Origin: Mauremys mutica
Lineage: Eukaryota; Chordata; Testudines; Geoemydidae
Assembly (NCBI RefSeq): GCF_020497125.1
Contig: NC_059075.1
Coordinates: forward strand, 27,936,003 to 28,000,002
Direction of reading: 5' to 3'
Length of the DNA stretch: 64,000 nucleotides
In this document: positions 36,237-47,456 of the stretch, in pieces
Numbering within the stretch: the stretch's first letter is position 1
Layout: every line of letters starts with the position of its first letter
Notes under the pieces: generated by a model
What the model was told of the DNA's origin: nothing
The model's database searches: none
What the model saw: the letters and a program-made list of their open reading frames with translations, nothing else
Made by a program: the position numbers and the translations under genes

Positions 36237-36319
36237 AATAAATTTGTTAGTCTCTAAGGTGCCACAGGTACTCCTGTTCTTTTTGTGGATACAGACTAAC
36301 ACGGGTGCTACTCTGAAAC
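36237..36319 (+). mobile_element. 5'-truncated retroelement copy with 11-bp TSD
   Basis: ctattaaaaca flanks the 83-bp insert at 36226-36236 and 36320-36330. The insert runs aataaatttgttagtctc to ggtgctactctgaaac, the 3' part of the family at 39005-39434. Confidence 0.88.
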
Positions 36320-36330
36320 CTATTAAAACA

Positions 36331-37466
36331 TGGTGATTTGCAACCAAATATAGCCTTTACACTAAATTTGGTACTTCTTTTTGTTACCTAGGATGATACA
36401 CTGTATCCATACACATTTATTAAAGCAATTATATATATTCATTCATATTCTTAATTTTTTACATTTTTGTAGTATATCAGAAAATGGTGAATAATGCATT
36501 TCTTATTTACTAGATGATTAATTTTTTTTACTTGTGATATATGTCAAGCTCTATTGGATACAAATTGGAATTCAGTTAAAATGCATGAAAACAGCATTTT
36601 AAAATTGTTTTTTATTAGTTAAATAAAACTACCTTAAATGTGCTGGATATATAAGAAAAGGAAATGTTTATCAAAATCTGTTTTGCATTTAAAACTGATT
36701 TATTAAACAAAGGAAGTATTATCTGTAATTAGTGAAATGAACGGTTTCTGATCACCATGATCTTCAAGACTTTAGAACTAGTAGATCTTATCCCCTCACA
36801 CATCATTTTTATTCATATAGTGGAAGAGGAAATCAAACTTTCCTGCTTTTTCAACTCTCCATCAGTTTCTTAACTTTGAATGAACTAGTCATTGAGCTGA
36901 ACTATTTGAATAAACAAATTAAGAAAATATTCTCTCTGTATCTGCAGAAGAGGCTACCACTGTTAAGAGCAGTTTTAGCATTTAGCCAGTCACTTCTACC
37001 AGGTCAGTGGTTTTTACTTTCTTCAGAACTTCAGCAGCAAACATTTACTTTAATATTTTGTAAAATTGTAATTGATTTTAATAGATTATACTAAGTTTAG
37101 GCCTTAACATAGTTTAAAATTTAATTTTAAATAGGATTATTATTATTATTATTATTTTATTTTAAAATAAGACCCTGATTTAAATAAAAATATGATTTTT
37201 GTTTTCTTTGTGTTTCAAGTAATTGATTTTTATCTGCCCTGATACTTTTGTGGCTCCCATTACCATAGCATCTGAACATCTCACGATGTTTAATGTATTT
37301 ATTATCACAACATTCCTGTGAGGTTGTGAAGTTATCCCCATTTTACAGAAGGGTAACAGAGGCACAGAGAGTGGATATCCACAAAGGGACTTAGGCATTG
37401 CAATTCTGAGCATCATGGCTCCTAACTTTTAGGTACATAGAAAAATCACAGGAACACCATTGCAAT
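36331..37466. other. AT-rich intronic DNA with MIR and (ATT)n
   Basis: (ATT)n at 37137-37158. A MIR in complement at about 37225-37395 (ccattttacagaagggtaac, agaggcacagagag). No exon recognised. Confidence 0.5.
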
Positions 37467-37586
37467 TAGGGTGACCAGATAGCAAGTGTAAAAAATCGGG
37501 ACAAGGGGTGGTTATAGGCACCTCTATAAGACAAAGCCATTAATATAAGGACTGTCCCTATAAAATTGGGACATCTGGTCACCCTG
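37467..37586. mobile_element. hAT MITE, 120 bp, with exact 8-bp TSD
   Basis: attgcaat lies at 37459-37466 and 37587-37594. Ends tagggtgaccagat and atctggtcaccctg are inverted copies. A fragment of the same family is near 4627. Confidence 0.93.
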
Positions 37587-37594
37587 ATTGCAAT

Positions 37595-38996
37595 CCACAA
37601 GGCCAAGTTAGGCGCCTAGGTTCCCTATGCAATGAATGGGGAGAAACAGGTACCTGAGAATGCAATACACAAAAGCCAGAACGCTAGGTTAGGAGCCTCC
37701 TAAGCTAGCCAATGGGAGATGCTGATGAGAGAGGTGTGTGCTAAGCCTTGGACCTTTCTCAGAGCTTGGCACCGAAGTTTGGGCTGTAGGGCAGTGCCTG
37801 TCTCTGCTTAGTGATACTCAAATGGGAACCAGGTGGCTAAGGTGTCTCTTGTGGGACCGAGTTAGGTGGTTGCTACGTTCTACACACTTTGAGTGTGGAA
37901 TGTTATATGGTGCTGGAAAGGTGACTGCACATAAGTATCCTGCCGGACCACTTCCTCACTCTGCATGGCTCACCTGTGGCTTTTCCAATAGATTTACTTC
38001 CATGCAGTAGTGTGGACATACTGTCCAAATATAGAGCGAAGCTCAGTAGGCAGAGATAAGAATTAGGCCGTTAGTGGGGAAACAAATATGTTAAATTCTT
38101 CTAACTCAAGCCATTTCTCATTATTAATAAGAAAAAGCTCAGATTTTTATGTGTAGAAAGTTTGGGGTATTTTTTTTGGTACCATCTGGACACATACATT
38201 TGTGCAACAAATCACCACTAATGTAATGACTACAGTATATAATACTGTCTTCCCCTAGTCCATTTCTTATTAACATAGATTTTGCGCACAGAGGCTTGAT
38301 TTGCCATCTGGATATGTATTATTTGTACAACAAGATCATGCCTAATGTTATAACTGCATTTTGTGCTGCAGTTGCAGTGGACCAGCAAACTATACTTTAT
38401 GAAATGACTCATCTGCCCCGATCAATTCAGTGAAACATAAGATGGGAATCTAGAATTGCTAGCTAGTGCATTTTCTTCTTGGAATTTGCCGTTGCACCCC
38501 GACTGCTTGGCTAATGCTTTATTTATGTGTCCCAGTTGTACTTACTGTAGCCATAGGTAGTTTGTAGATTAGTCCCCTGTCTACAAAGAAATTCCATCCG
38601 TTAAAAGAATAAATGGTGGAACTAACAAGATATATGCCAAACATAATTTCTTAATTTGATGTTGCTCTCATCCCTTCCATTCATTGTCTGTAACTTGCCT
38701 ACTTTGATTGAACACCCCTCCTGGCAGTGAACTGTTATCTTGAACATCTATAAAGTGAAAAACATAATTTTGGTCCTATGCAAAGAAGTGCTTTGCCAAT
38801 TTAATTAAAGTGGGAGATATTCAGATACTATGATGAGGTAACAAAATTCTGAGAGCTGAATAAATAGATAACTTATTTTAGGCCTTGTTGCTCCAGTATT
38901 AGACATTAGCTCAAAAACCCTTATAACATCTGTTTTCAAAGCATAAAAACCAGTCTCCTCCTCTCCAGGAAGTAGATTACTTTGATTCTAATCTTA
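37595..38996. other. Intronic DNA, no feature recognised
   Basis: No exon-like frame; a tcatctgg/ccatctgg-containing pair near 38180 and 38300 (accatctggacacatac, gccatctggatatgta) hints at an old duplicated unit of about 120 bp. Confidence 0.4.
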
Positions 38997-39004
38997 CTGA
39001 ATAA

Positions 39005-39434
39005 CTAAGCAAAAAGAACGAGGAGTACTTGTGGCACCTTAGAGACTAACAAATTTATCTGAGAATAAGCTTTCTTGAGCTAAAACCCACTTCATCGGAT
39101 GCATGCAGTGGAAAATACAGTAGGAAGATATATATACACAGAGGACATGAGAAAATGGGTGTTGCCATACTAACCATAACAAGAGTAATCAGTTAAGGTG
39201 GGCTATTATCATCAGGAGAAAAAAAACTTTTGTAGTGATAATCAGGATGGCCCATTTTTTCATGTCCTCTGTGTATATATATCTTCCTACTGTATTTCCC
39301 ACTGCATGCATCTGATGAAGTGGATTTTAGCCCACGAAAGCTTATGCTCAAATAAATGTGTTAGTCTCTAAGGTGCCACAAGTACTCCTCGTTCTTTTTG
39401 CTGATACAGACTAACACGGCTACCACTCTGAAAC
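39005..39434. mobile_element. Palindromic retroelement, 430 bp, with 8-bp TSD
   Basis: ctgaataa flanks it at 38997-39004 and 39435-39442. About 150 bp at 39009-39160 (aaaaagaacgaggagtactt ... ggacatgagaaaatggg) is inverted at 39255-39402, with a loop of about 95 bp. The unpaired right end (gatacagactaacacggcta ... ctctgaaac) matches the 3' end of 36237-36319. Probably two copies in opposite orientation joined at insertion. The exact family is not named; a Penelope-like or other target-primed element is possible. Confidence 0.8.
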
Positions 39435-39459
39435 CTGAATAATTAAGGTCTCTCAGCTT

Positions 39460-39605
39460 CTCTTCCTCCTCCTACTGCTGTCTCACTGTGTGACCTTGGG
39501 CTAGTCACTGAATCCTCTACCTCAATTTATCAAATATAGGTAAAACAAAGGGGTGTTGGTGAGACTTAGCTAATTGTTTGTAAAATGCATGAAGATATTT
39601 TGGAT
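39460..39605 (+). mobile_element. MIR SINE fragment
   Basis: tctcactgtgtgaccttggg, ctagtcactgaatcctctac, then gtaaaatgcatgaagat follow the MIR order. Confidence 0.65.
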
Positions 39606-39963
39606 AGACACAATAGTGCAAAGCATTATTAGTTTATTTTCTGTCTCTTTCCCGTAGTGTCACCAGAACTCCACAAGGCTTTTAGGGTGTGGCTCTAATT
39701 GTCTTTCTGTCCTGGAATAATTTCTCCCCTCACATTTGATAGCTCTAGTTATGCCTCCCAGAATTATGTGCTATTTGTATTCCACCTGAGCTGGTTGTCT
39801 TTAATTCTCGGAAGTTCTGTTGTTCACCTGTCCTGTAGTGTCCTGTGTCTTTCAGTTTTTCTTCTTTTTGACCCTGGGAAATGAACAGTCTGCCTGCATT
39901 TGGTATTTGTCTCCTGTCTGCTTTGTAAATAGTATGGTCAAAATGTAACCTAATTGTATAAGC

Positions 39964-40916
39964 CAGGGGTCAGCAACCTTTCAGCAATGGTGTGCCAAGT
40001 CTTCATGTATACACTCTAATTTAAGGTTTTGCGTGCCAGTAATACATTTTAACATTTTTTAGGTGGTCTCTCTATAAGTCTCTAATATATAACCAAACTA
40101 CTGTTATATGTAAAGGAAACAAGGTTTTCAAAATATTTCAGAAGCTTTATTTAAAATTAAATTAAAATGCCGATCTTATTAGTTTAGTGTGATCCTTGCC
40201 CTTGCTTTTCCTTGCTGAGTTTTCCAATGTCTGGTGGCATGTATTTGGATCCTTTAAGCTGCACACAGGCATCTGAGTGATCAGATGATAACCAACTGGC
40301 AGGAGGTCAGCGGCTGGAACCCCAGATCAGCAGCTGAGGTGAGTGGAACTGTCGGCTGGTAGGGCTGAGCAGGGCTGGAAGCCTGGACTCTGTCTGGCAG
40401 GAGGCCTGCACTGGAACTCCAACTGGAAGCAAGGTGAGTGGGGCTGCGGCAGGGACCCTGGCTGACAAAGGGCCAGCAGCGGGAACCCCAGAGCGGCAGC
40501 GGGCTGAGCGGGTCAGCCCGCCCAGCTCTGGGGTTTCAGCCACCGGCTCCTGCCAGCTGGGGTCCCAGCCCACTGCCAGCCTGGGGTTCCTTCCCCCAGG
40601 CCAGCAGCGGGCACTGAGTGGGACCGGCGGCAGGACCCCGGCTGGCATGGGGCTAGCAGCAGGAACCCCAGAGCGGTGCTCAGCCCACCCTGCTCTTGGG
40701 TTTCGGCCGCTGGCTCCTGCCAGCCGGGGTCCTGCCGCTGCTCCCACTCAGCACCCGCTGCCAGCCTGGGGGAAGGAACCCCAGACTGGCGGCGGGCTGT
40801 GACCCCAGCTGGCAGGAGCCGGCTGCCGAAACCCCAGAGTGGTGGTGGGCTGAGCGGCTCAGCCTGCCCCGCGTGCCATCAAAAATCGGCTCGCATGCTG
40901 TAGGTTGCCGACCCTG
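39964..40916 (+). mobile_element. Long family-A hAT element, 953 bp, exact 8-bp TSD
   Basis: gtataagc lies at 39956-39963 and 40917-40924. The first 230 bp match family A (cactctaatttaaggttttg ... aaattaaattaaaatg) and the last 60 bp match its right end (aaaaatcggctcgcatgc, gttgccgaccctg). Between them lies GC-rich sequence (40290-40870) with at least five ggaaccccag-like units and their inverted copies (ctggggtttc). No transposase. Confidence 0.9.
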
Positions 40917-40994
40917 GTATAAGCAATGTAATCATTCTGTCTCGCCTGCTTCACTAACATCTTGCTCCTTGTATGAGGTAACATGACATAAAAT

Positions 40995-41301
40995 AGTGGT
41001 CCCCAGACTTTTCAGGGTCACGCCCCCTTACCTCTGTCTGCCCCCCCAGGGGAAGGAGTGAGGCCACAGCTCTGGGCGGGGGGACACAGACAGGAGTAAG
41101 GGGGCTAAGGCTGGGGACACATCTGGGGACGGGGCCCCAGGAGCAGGGCCCCGGACATGGGTTGGCAGCTGGGGCCAGGAGTGGAGCTGGATGGTGCTCC
41201 CTACCTGCCCCACATGGGGGCTGGCCCAGGCCGCAGCCATGTCCCCCTGAACATTCCTCCACACCCTTGGTGGGTGCATCCCACAGTTTGGGGACCTCTG
41301 A
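40995..41301. mobile_element. hAT-like GC-rich MITE
   Basis: Left agtggtccccagacttttca and right acagtttggggacctctg are inverted-type ends. Flanking octamers match weakly (acataaaa / acatggag), so the TSD is doubtful. Confidence 0.5.
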
Positions 41302-41826
41302 CATGGAGGCTGAGTTCTGCCCTCATTTTGCCCCTCTGCACAATAGCCTTATCTAAGGGAAATTCTGAAAATTTCCCATCATTGTTAACAGTGTTGTTAA
41401 CAGTGCTGGCAACCCTAATGTTGCTTACGCACTCACAGCATCAGTCCTTTATCACTGAACTGCACCAGTGTTAGAAATGGTGGAAATTTTTTAGAAAGTC
41501 CCCAGATGTAGACAGGGCCAAATTCCCAAGTGTAGATGGGCCTAAGGCATTGGTTCTGACACTGCAGTGATGAATGTGGGATAAGAACTGGAATAAAATA
41601 GCGTGGGGAATTTTTTAGACAATCACCACATTGTCTGAAGGAGAGAAGGTTTGTTTTGTTCTGTATTTTTCCAAATTTGCTAGGTTAAAATAGCTCCCTT
41701 TTGGACAGGATTGTGCTACTTCAACACTGCTCTGCACTGGGAGTGGTGTGGGAGATCCAAGAAGTGCATTGTGTCTTAGCACCTCAGCCCATGTGGGAGC
41801 GTACCAACTGTTACACCTCCTTAAGA
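41302..41826. other. Intronic DNA, no feature recognised
   Basis: No exon-like frame or clear repeat. Confidence 0.4.
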
Positions 41827-42735
41827 GATTCGTAGATTCCAAGGCCAGAAAGGCCGATTGTGATTGTCTAGTCTGACCTCCTGTAAAACACAGGCCAGAG
41901 ACCTCCCCCAAAATAATTCCTAGAGCAGATATTTTAGAATTACATCCAATCTTGATTTAAAAATTTCCAATTGCCCTCTTACAAAGCTGTTCTTTGGTGG
42001 GGAGGGATATTTCAGTGGTTTGAGCATTGGCCTGCTAAACCTAGGGTTGCAAGTTCAATCCTTGAGGGGGCCACTTAGGGGTCTGGGGCAAAAATCTATC
42101 TGGGGATTGGTCCTGTTTGGAGCAGGGGTTTGGACTAGATGACCTCCTGAGGTCCCTTCCAACCCTTGTATTCTATGTTCCAGTGATGGAGAATCCACTG
42201 GGACCCTTAGTAAATTGTTCCAGTGGTTAATTACTCTCACGGTTGACAATTTACACCTTATTTCCAGTCTGAATTTGTCTAGCTTTAACTTCCAGCCATT
42301 GGATCATATTATATATTTCTCTGCTATATTGAAGAGCCCTTTATTAAATATTTGTTCTGTATGAACTGTAATTAAGTCACCCCTCTACCTTCTCTTTGTT
42401 ACACTCAATAGAGTGAACTCCTTGAGTCTCTCACTATGAGGCAGGTTTTCTAATCCTCATCATTCTCATGGCTCTTCTTTGAACCCTCTTAAATGTATTA
42501 ACATTCTTCTTGGATTGCAGACACCAGAACTGGACACAATATTCCAGCAGTTGTCATACCAGTGCCAAATAGAGAGGTAAAGTAACCTCTCTGCTACTAC
42601 TCGAGATTCCCCTATTTATGCATCCCAGGATCGTGTTCACTCTTTTGGCCACAGCATCACATTGGGAGCTCATGTTTAGCCGATGATCTATGACTCCCAA
42701 ATCTTTTTCAGAGTCGCTGAGGCGGACGTATGTGC
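41827..42735 (-). mobile_element. CR1 LINE 3' portion, split by a SINE
   Basis: Begins attcgtagattccaaggcc (antisense 3' end) and continues through the ORF2 C-terminal region; the minus strand reads VRVINHWNNLLRVPVDSPSL at about 42182-42243. Sequence such as ccagaactggacacaatatt and atgcatcccaggatcgtgtt is typical CR1 in complement. Interrupted at 41993-42175. Confidence 0.85.
41993..42175 (+). mobile_element. tRNA-derived SINE with CR1-like tail
   Basis: The 5' part is tRNA-like: A box around 42016-42026 (tggtttgagca) and B box at 42045-42061 (ggttgcaagttcaatcc). The 3' part ggactagatgacctcctgag...cccttccaacccttgtattc is CR1-like, as in turtle SINEs mobilised by CR1. tgttc flanks it (41988-41992 and 42176-42180), a short TSD, and removing it rejoins the CR1 host. 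Confidence 0.88.
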
Positions 42736-43013
42736 TCCCCCGTATGGCCGTCTCTCAGGTTCTGTTGGCAGGTGTGGAGAGGGAAGGTTGTTCCTCTTTG
42801 CCACTTTTGAGGTGGTTGTGATGTTAGTTCTGCACAGTCCTTGTACTCACTTAGGTGCAATATCTACAGTTTGTTCTTGGGCCCTGAATGGAAAAGCAAA
42901 GTAGGGTGAGACTTTCCCTCCACCATCCTCTTCCAGTTTGCACACCCGTATAAAGGGTGTGTATAATCTGGCTCTTTATTAGCAAGACAGCCCCAGACAG
43001 ATTAGCACTAACT

Positions 43014-43015
<2 letters not shown>

Positions 43016-43069
<54 letters not shown>
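43016..43069. repeat. (GT)27 microsatellite
   Basis: 54 bp of uninterrupted GT. A threonine/histidine-rich frame across it is an artefact. Confidence 0.98.
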
Positions 43070-43073
<4 letters not shown>

Positions 43074-43646
43074 GGGTGGAGAAGAGGCTGTAGGAGACAA
43101 GGGTAGTGATTTTGAAGTGACAAGCCAAACATGTTCTTATAACAGGATTAAATATGTTTGGAGGAGGGTTAAGGAAGACACAGGCACTACAACTGAAACT
43201 GCTGGGGAAAGCAACAGAGAGAGAAACACCTTGGCTGGGGATGCTGAGCACAGAGCTGTGTCTTGCTGGAGCTCTGGAAGGACTATGTATAAGCTTTTAC
43301 TGCTGCTTATGCTCAAGGCAACAGCAGAACAATGTGTATACTGTAAATAAAAATAGACTAGGAAAGAAAATCCAGTGTGTTTCCTCTCATTTCTGTCATA
43401 ACAAGGAATTAACTCAATCTGGAAGTCTGAGCCCTTCTTAACCCTCGGCAGCTGCAAGAGCTATTGAATAGGCTTCATTTCTGTGTATATAAATTTGCCT
43501 GGATGACCTGATAATAGGTACAATTATGCCTCCAACTTCGAAAAATGCCTCTGGTGTCTGACTCCAAGACACTAAAATTGAGGGGGAAGCCTCCCCAAAA
43601 CTACAGTTGCAGCCACAGAAGGGATCTGCAGAACTAATTAAGCCTG
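43070..43646. other. Intronic DNA, no feature recognised
   Basis: No exon-like frame with plausible splice sites was recognised. Confidence 0.4.
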
Positions 43647-43932
43647 AGAGGCCTAGTCTACACTTAAAATGTAGCTCAACATAGCTGCCTCACTGTGGAG
43701 TGTGAAAAATCCAGACCTGGGAGTACCATAGCTTTGCTGACCCTAACCCCCAGTGTAGATGCAGTGAGGGTGGCAGAAGAAAGTTTCTTGACGACCTAGC
43801 TACCACCATTTGCGGGTGGAGTTCCACAGCACTGGGAAAAACTCCTTCTGTCACTGTAGGTTGCATTTCCACTATAGAGTTACAGCAGCATAGCTGTGGT
43901 GCTGCATTCGCAGTAGTATTGACATGGCCTTA
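43647..43932. mobile_element. MITE of the gtctacac family
   Basis: Left gaggcctagtctacacttaa and right gtagtattgacatggcctta are worn inverted ends; interior has tcaacatagctgcc-type motifs shared with 51041-51420. Confidence 0.55.
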
Positions 43933-44690
43933 GTTTCTCAGTCCCATTTCTAGTCACAGTAGAGAGACAGGTGATTTAATGGGTCGTGCAGATGGAGCTC
44001 ATCCTGTAGAGACTCTCCATAGATGACAGTGCTAAGGCATATCGCTGGTACTGTAGTGTGTGGGGGAGTTAGCTGAATTATTGCTTACGCTGCACCATAG
44101 AGCTTCAATGCCATTAGTCGAGCACTGGGGGTGTTCTTTTCTTTTCTTTCTTTTTTTTTTTTTTTGGTCTATCCTTTCTAAAAATCACTAGACTGTTTTA
44201 CAGTAACAGTCCAACACAATGTAGCTAGCCCATGGTTACTAGAGGGTTTGGAAACACTGTAGGATTTTCTTCTTTTTATAATGGTTGTGATTTAATAGGC
44301 TTTGTTACTTTAAATATACTTCTGGAGATTTCTGGAGAGAAGAGATGGTAAACACGTCGTCTATAGTATGCCCTTCTCTGAACAAATCCAGAAGCTATAA
44401 ACTCTGAAGCTAACAAATTTCAGGGTCATTTTTAAAGATCAAGATTATGTACTCCCTTAAATTAGTAGCACAGTATTGAACCTTATTGCTTTTGTTTTCT
44501 GGTCAACTATCCCAATATAGTTGGAGCATGTTCAGCTTTATATATTTACCAGAGAAGATTTTGTGTGTTTAATCTCTTAATGAAGCTTCAGCCTCATGAT
44601 ATCAAATATACTATATCACTGAAGATAACATGTAAAGAAACTACATATGCCATTTTTAACCAGACAGTTGGGTCTTAATAGTGGTTAGAA

Positions 44691-45721
44691 CAGGGGTGAA
44701 AGTAACTTAAAGGACTTACCGGTACTCCAGAGTCCTTGGGAGGGGAAGGGGCCTCTACCGGAAGAGGTGGGGCTTTTAAATCCCCAGGCACTTTAAATCA
44801 GGACTTAAAGGGCCTGGGGTTGGGGCTGTGGTAGCAGCAACTGGGAGCCCCGGGCCCTTTAAATCACCCCTGGAGCTACCAGCTGCAGAGGCGTCTGGGA
44901 GCCCTGGGGGTGATTTAAAGGGCCCAGGGCTCCAGCTGCTGCTACCGCAGTGGAGCTCTGGGCCCTTTAAATCACCATCAGAAGGGGCTCCGGCTTCTGA
45001 CAGAGCTTTAAAGGGCCCGGGGCTCCACTGCAGTAGCAGCAGCCGGGAGCCCCTGGCCCTTTAAATCACCACCAGAGCCCCGTGGCTGCTACCCCAGGGC
45101 TCCAGCAGCGGGGCTCGGGTGGTGATTTAAAGGGCCCTGGAGGGTCGCAGCAGTGGGAGACCCAAGCCCTTTAAATTGCCACCCAAGCCGTGCTACTGGA
45201 GCCCCGGGGTAGCAGCGGCAGCCAGGGACTTGGGTGGTGATTTAAAGGGCCCAGGGCTCCAGCTGCCGCTACCACCCCGGGCCCTTTAAATCGTCTCTGG
45301 AGCCCTGGGGTAGCGGCAGTGGGGCTCCGGCTATTTTAAGGGCCGGGGTGGTAGCGGTGGCTGAGCCCCTGGCCCTTTAAATAGCTGCCGGAGCCCTGCT
45401 GCCACTACCCCAGGGCTCTGGCAAGCTCTGGGGATGATTTAAAGGGCCCGGGGCGGTAGCGGCTACCGGAGCCCCAGACCCTTTAAATCGTCCCCAGAGC
45501 CCTGCTGCTGGAGCCCTGGGGAGGCGGGGGCAGGGCTCCAGCAGCTATTTTAAGAGCTGGGGTGGTAGCGGCTGTCGCAGCCCCGGATCCTTTAAATAGC
45601 CGCTGGAGCCCTGCCGCTGCTTCCCCAGGTCTCCAGCAGCAGGGCTCTGGCAGCAGTTTAAAGGGCCTGGGGCTCTTGCCGGTACGCCGTACTGAGGCGT
45701 ACTGGCTTACTTTCACCTCTG
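44691..45721. mobile_element. hAT element of alternating inverted units, 1031 bp, exact 8-bp TSD
   Basis: ggttagaa lies at 44683-44690 and 45722-45729. Ends caggggtgaaagtaa and ttactttcacctctg are inverted copies. The interior repeats a core, ccctttaaatcacc, and its complement ggtgatttaaaggg, mostly in alternation about every 45-75 bp, roughly 19 times, separated by GC-rich gcagcagc/gctgctgc-type spacers. No transposase. Confidence 0.92.
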
Positions 45722-45729
45722 GGTTAGAA

Positions 45730-47456
45730 TGATAAAACTGAATAGATTTGTCTAAGAGGTCAGAGGCAGGACATTCTTAGCTAGAAATGCCGCTGTATTC
45801 CGGATCTTCGGCAGTCTGTCTGATTTCTGGGTAAAGAAGTTACAGAGATAATTTACATTAAGCAAAGCAGTTTATTCTCAATGAGGCTGCAGAATTTATA
45901 TGCACAATTTATACAAATATGTGTAATATGCCAAAATCAGTGTCATTGCTTTAGTGTAAACTAAACAGACTATCCAAATATCTCGTCTGGCTTATCTGAC
46001 TACGTAGGGTGTTTGTTATTTGAAGTCCTTTGTAGCTTAATTTATTTATGCATGATAATCTTAGAAAGGCATTCCAAATAGCAGTGAAGACTGAGAGACA
46101 CTTTTGAGACTTCTACTTCCCTATCACTAGTCGCGGTGTTAACTTTATCATAGTGGGATTGTATAGCCTCAGAAGCAGTTGCATTGTGCAGTGTTGCATT
46201 TACTTTTTGTGTGTACTTACGAAGAATAATGGAATGGGAACTTGGATCTTCCATTTCTAAATTCACAAGCCAGCTCCACTTGGGAGACCTTAATTGTGAA
46301 TGGTGGGAAATTGTTTGGGCTGCTAACTAGAGATGTGTTCCTGCAATTCTTTCCTCAAAGTAGTCCTTACATTATGCAGGTAGTCACTGGGACTGCTCAC
46401 ATGGGTAGGGGCTTACAAGATCCAGCATTAGCTTAGTTCTCATTAAAGCTATGTGTTTGCCATGGCCATCACTTTAATGACAGACCTTTGACTTTTAGGG
46501 CATTTTCATAACATGTAACCTCAGCCACTCTGCTATCTCTCAGGACTCCCCTGAACTTTTACAGTTTGGTTCTATAAAGGACCAATGTTGTGGATTTGGG
46601 AGAGTCTTCCAGTTTTTAAGTGATTTAAATCTGTTAGTTAATTAAGCAGTGTAAAATGGCTTGTTGGAAAATAAAGGATATTTTGCTTACAATAATATGA
46701 CCCTACACTTTTAAAAAAAATTTTGCAGTGACAAATGAACAGCCTTAGCCATGATATGTCAGTTACTTTGGAGAGTAAGAGGTAGCGTTAAGATACTGGT
46801 TAGAGCAGAGAATTTGGTGTCAGGACTGCTGAGTTCTTTTCCCAGATCTGCCACTGTCTCTCTGCAATATTTTAGACAAGTATCTAAGACCAACATTTTG
46901 CAACTTGAGGATTTAGGTACCTGCTTTTAGCCACACAAGATGGAAAATTTTGCTCTAAATATGTGTGTCTTCCATATCCATAACATTTTACAGTATTTGT
47001 AAAGTATAAATTTATTCTGCACAGAACTTGTGTGAGAATTAATTTGATGTTTGTGAAATGGTCTGAGGTCTTAGACTAAAAGATGTTTAGAAGTGCAGAG
47101 TATTACTGCATATAAATATTACACATAAAAACTACATTAAAAGGATGCTATTAAGAATGCAAAGTCAAGCACTCAAAAGTTAGGAATTGCCAGAATTAGC
47201 ATTGTCTGTCTTTAATTACATGCTATTTTTTCCACATGACTCCTTATAAGACTTACAATTTGGGCAGATTTTCACAGGCATGTCAAAAGGGACATCCCCT
47301 GACACAAAAGGAATCCTGTGCTAAATTTCAAGTCCCTGCTCCAAAGGATGCGGGAACTAGAGCTTTTCAACACAGGCAATACATATTTTTCTCTAGCCTC
47401 ATTCTCAGAAATGACTGACCCATTTTGTCTGAAATGAAAATGAAACAAAATATCTA
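45730..47456. other. Intronic DNA with MIR pieces
   Basis: MIR-like at 46780-46905 (+; tactggttagagcagagaat, cccagatctgccactgtctc) and its tail near 47035-47110. No exon recognised. Confidence 0.45.

Noticed and set aside
39309..39345. Hammerhead ribozyme-like core (ctgatga ... cacgaaa) in the palindromic retroelement
   Set aside because: Stem II and GAAA look right, but an extra base follows CTGATGA, no stem III forms before the gtc, and no stem I complements the flank. The mirrored copy has ccgatga instead.
42851..43251. Thr/His-repeat proteins
   Set aside because: Translations of the (GT)27 microsatellite.
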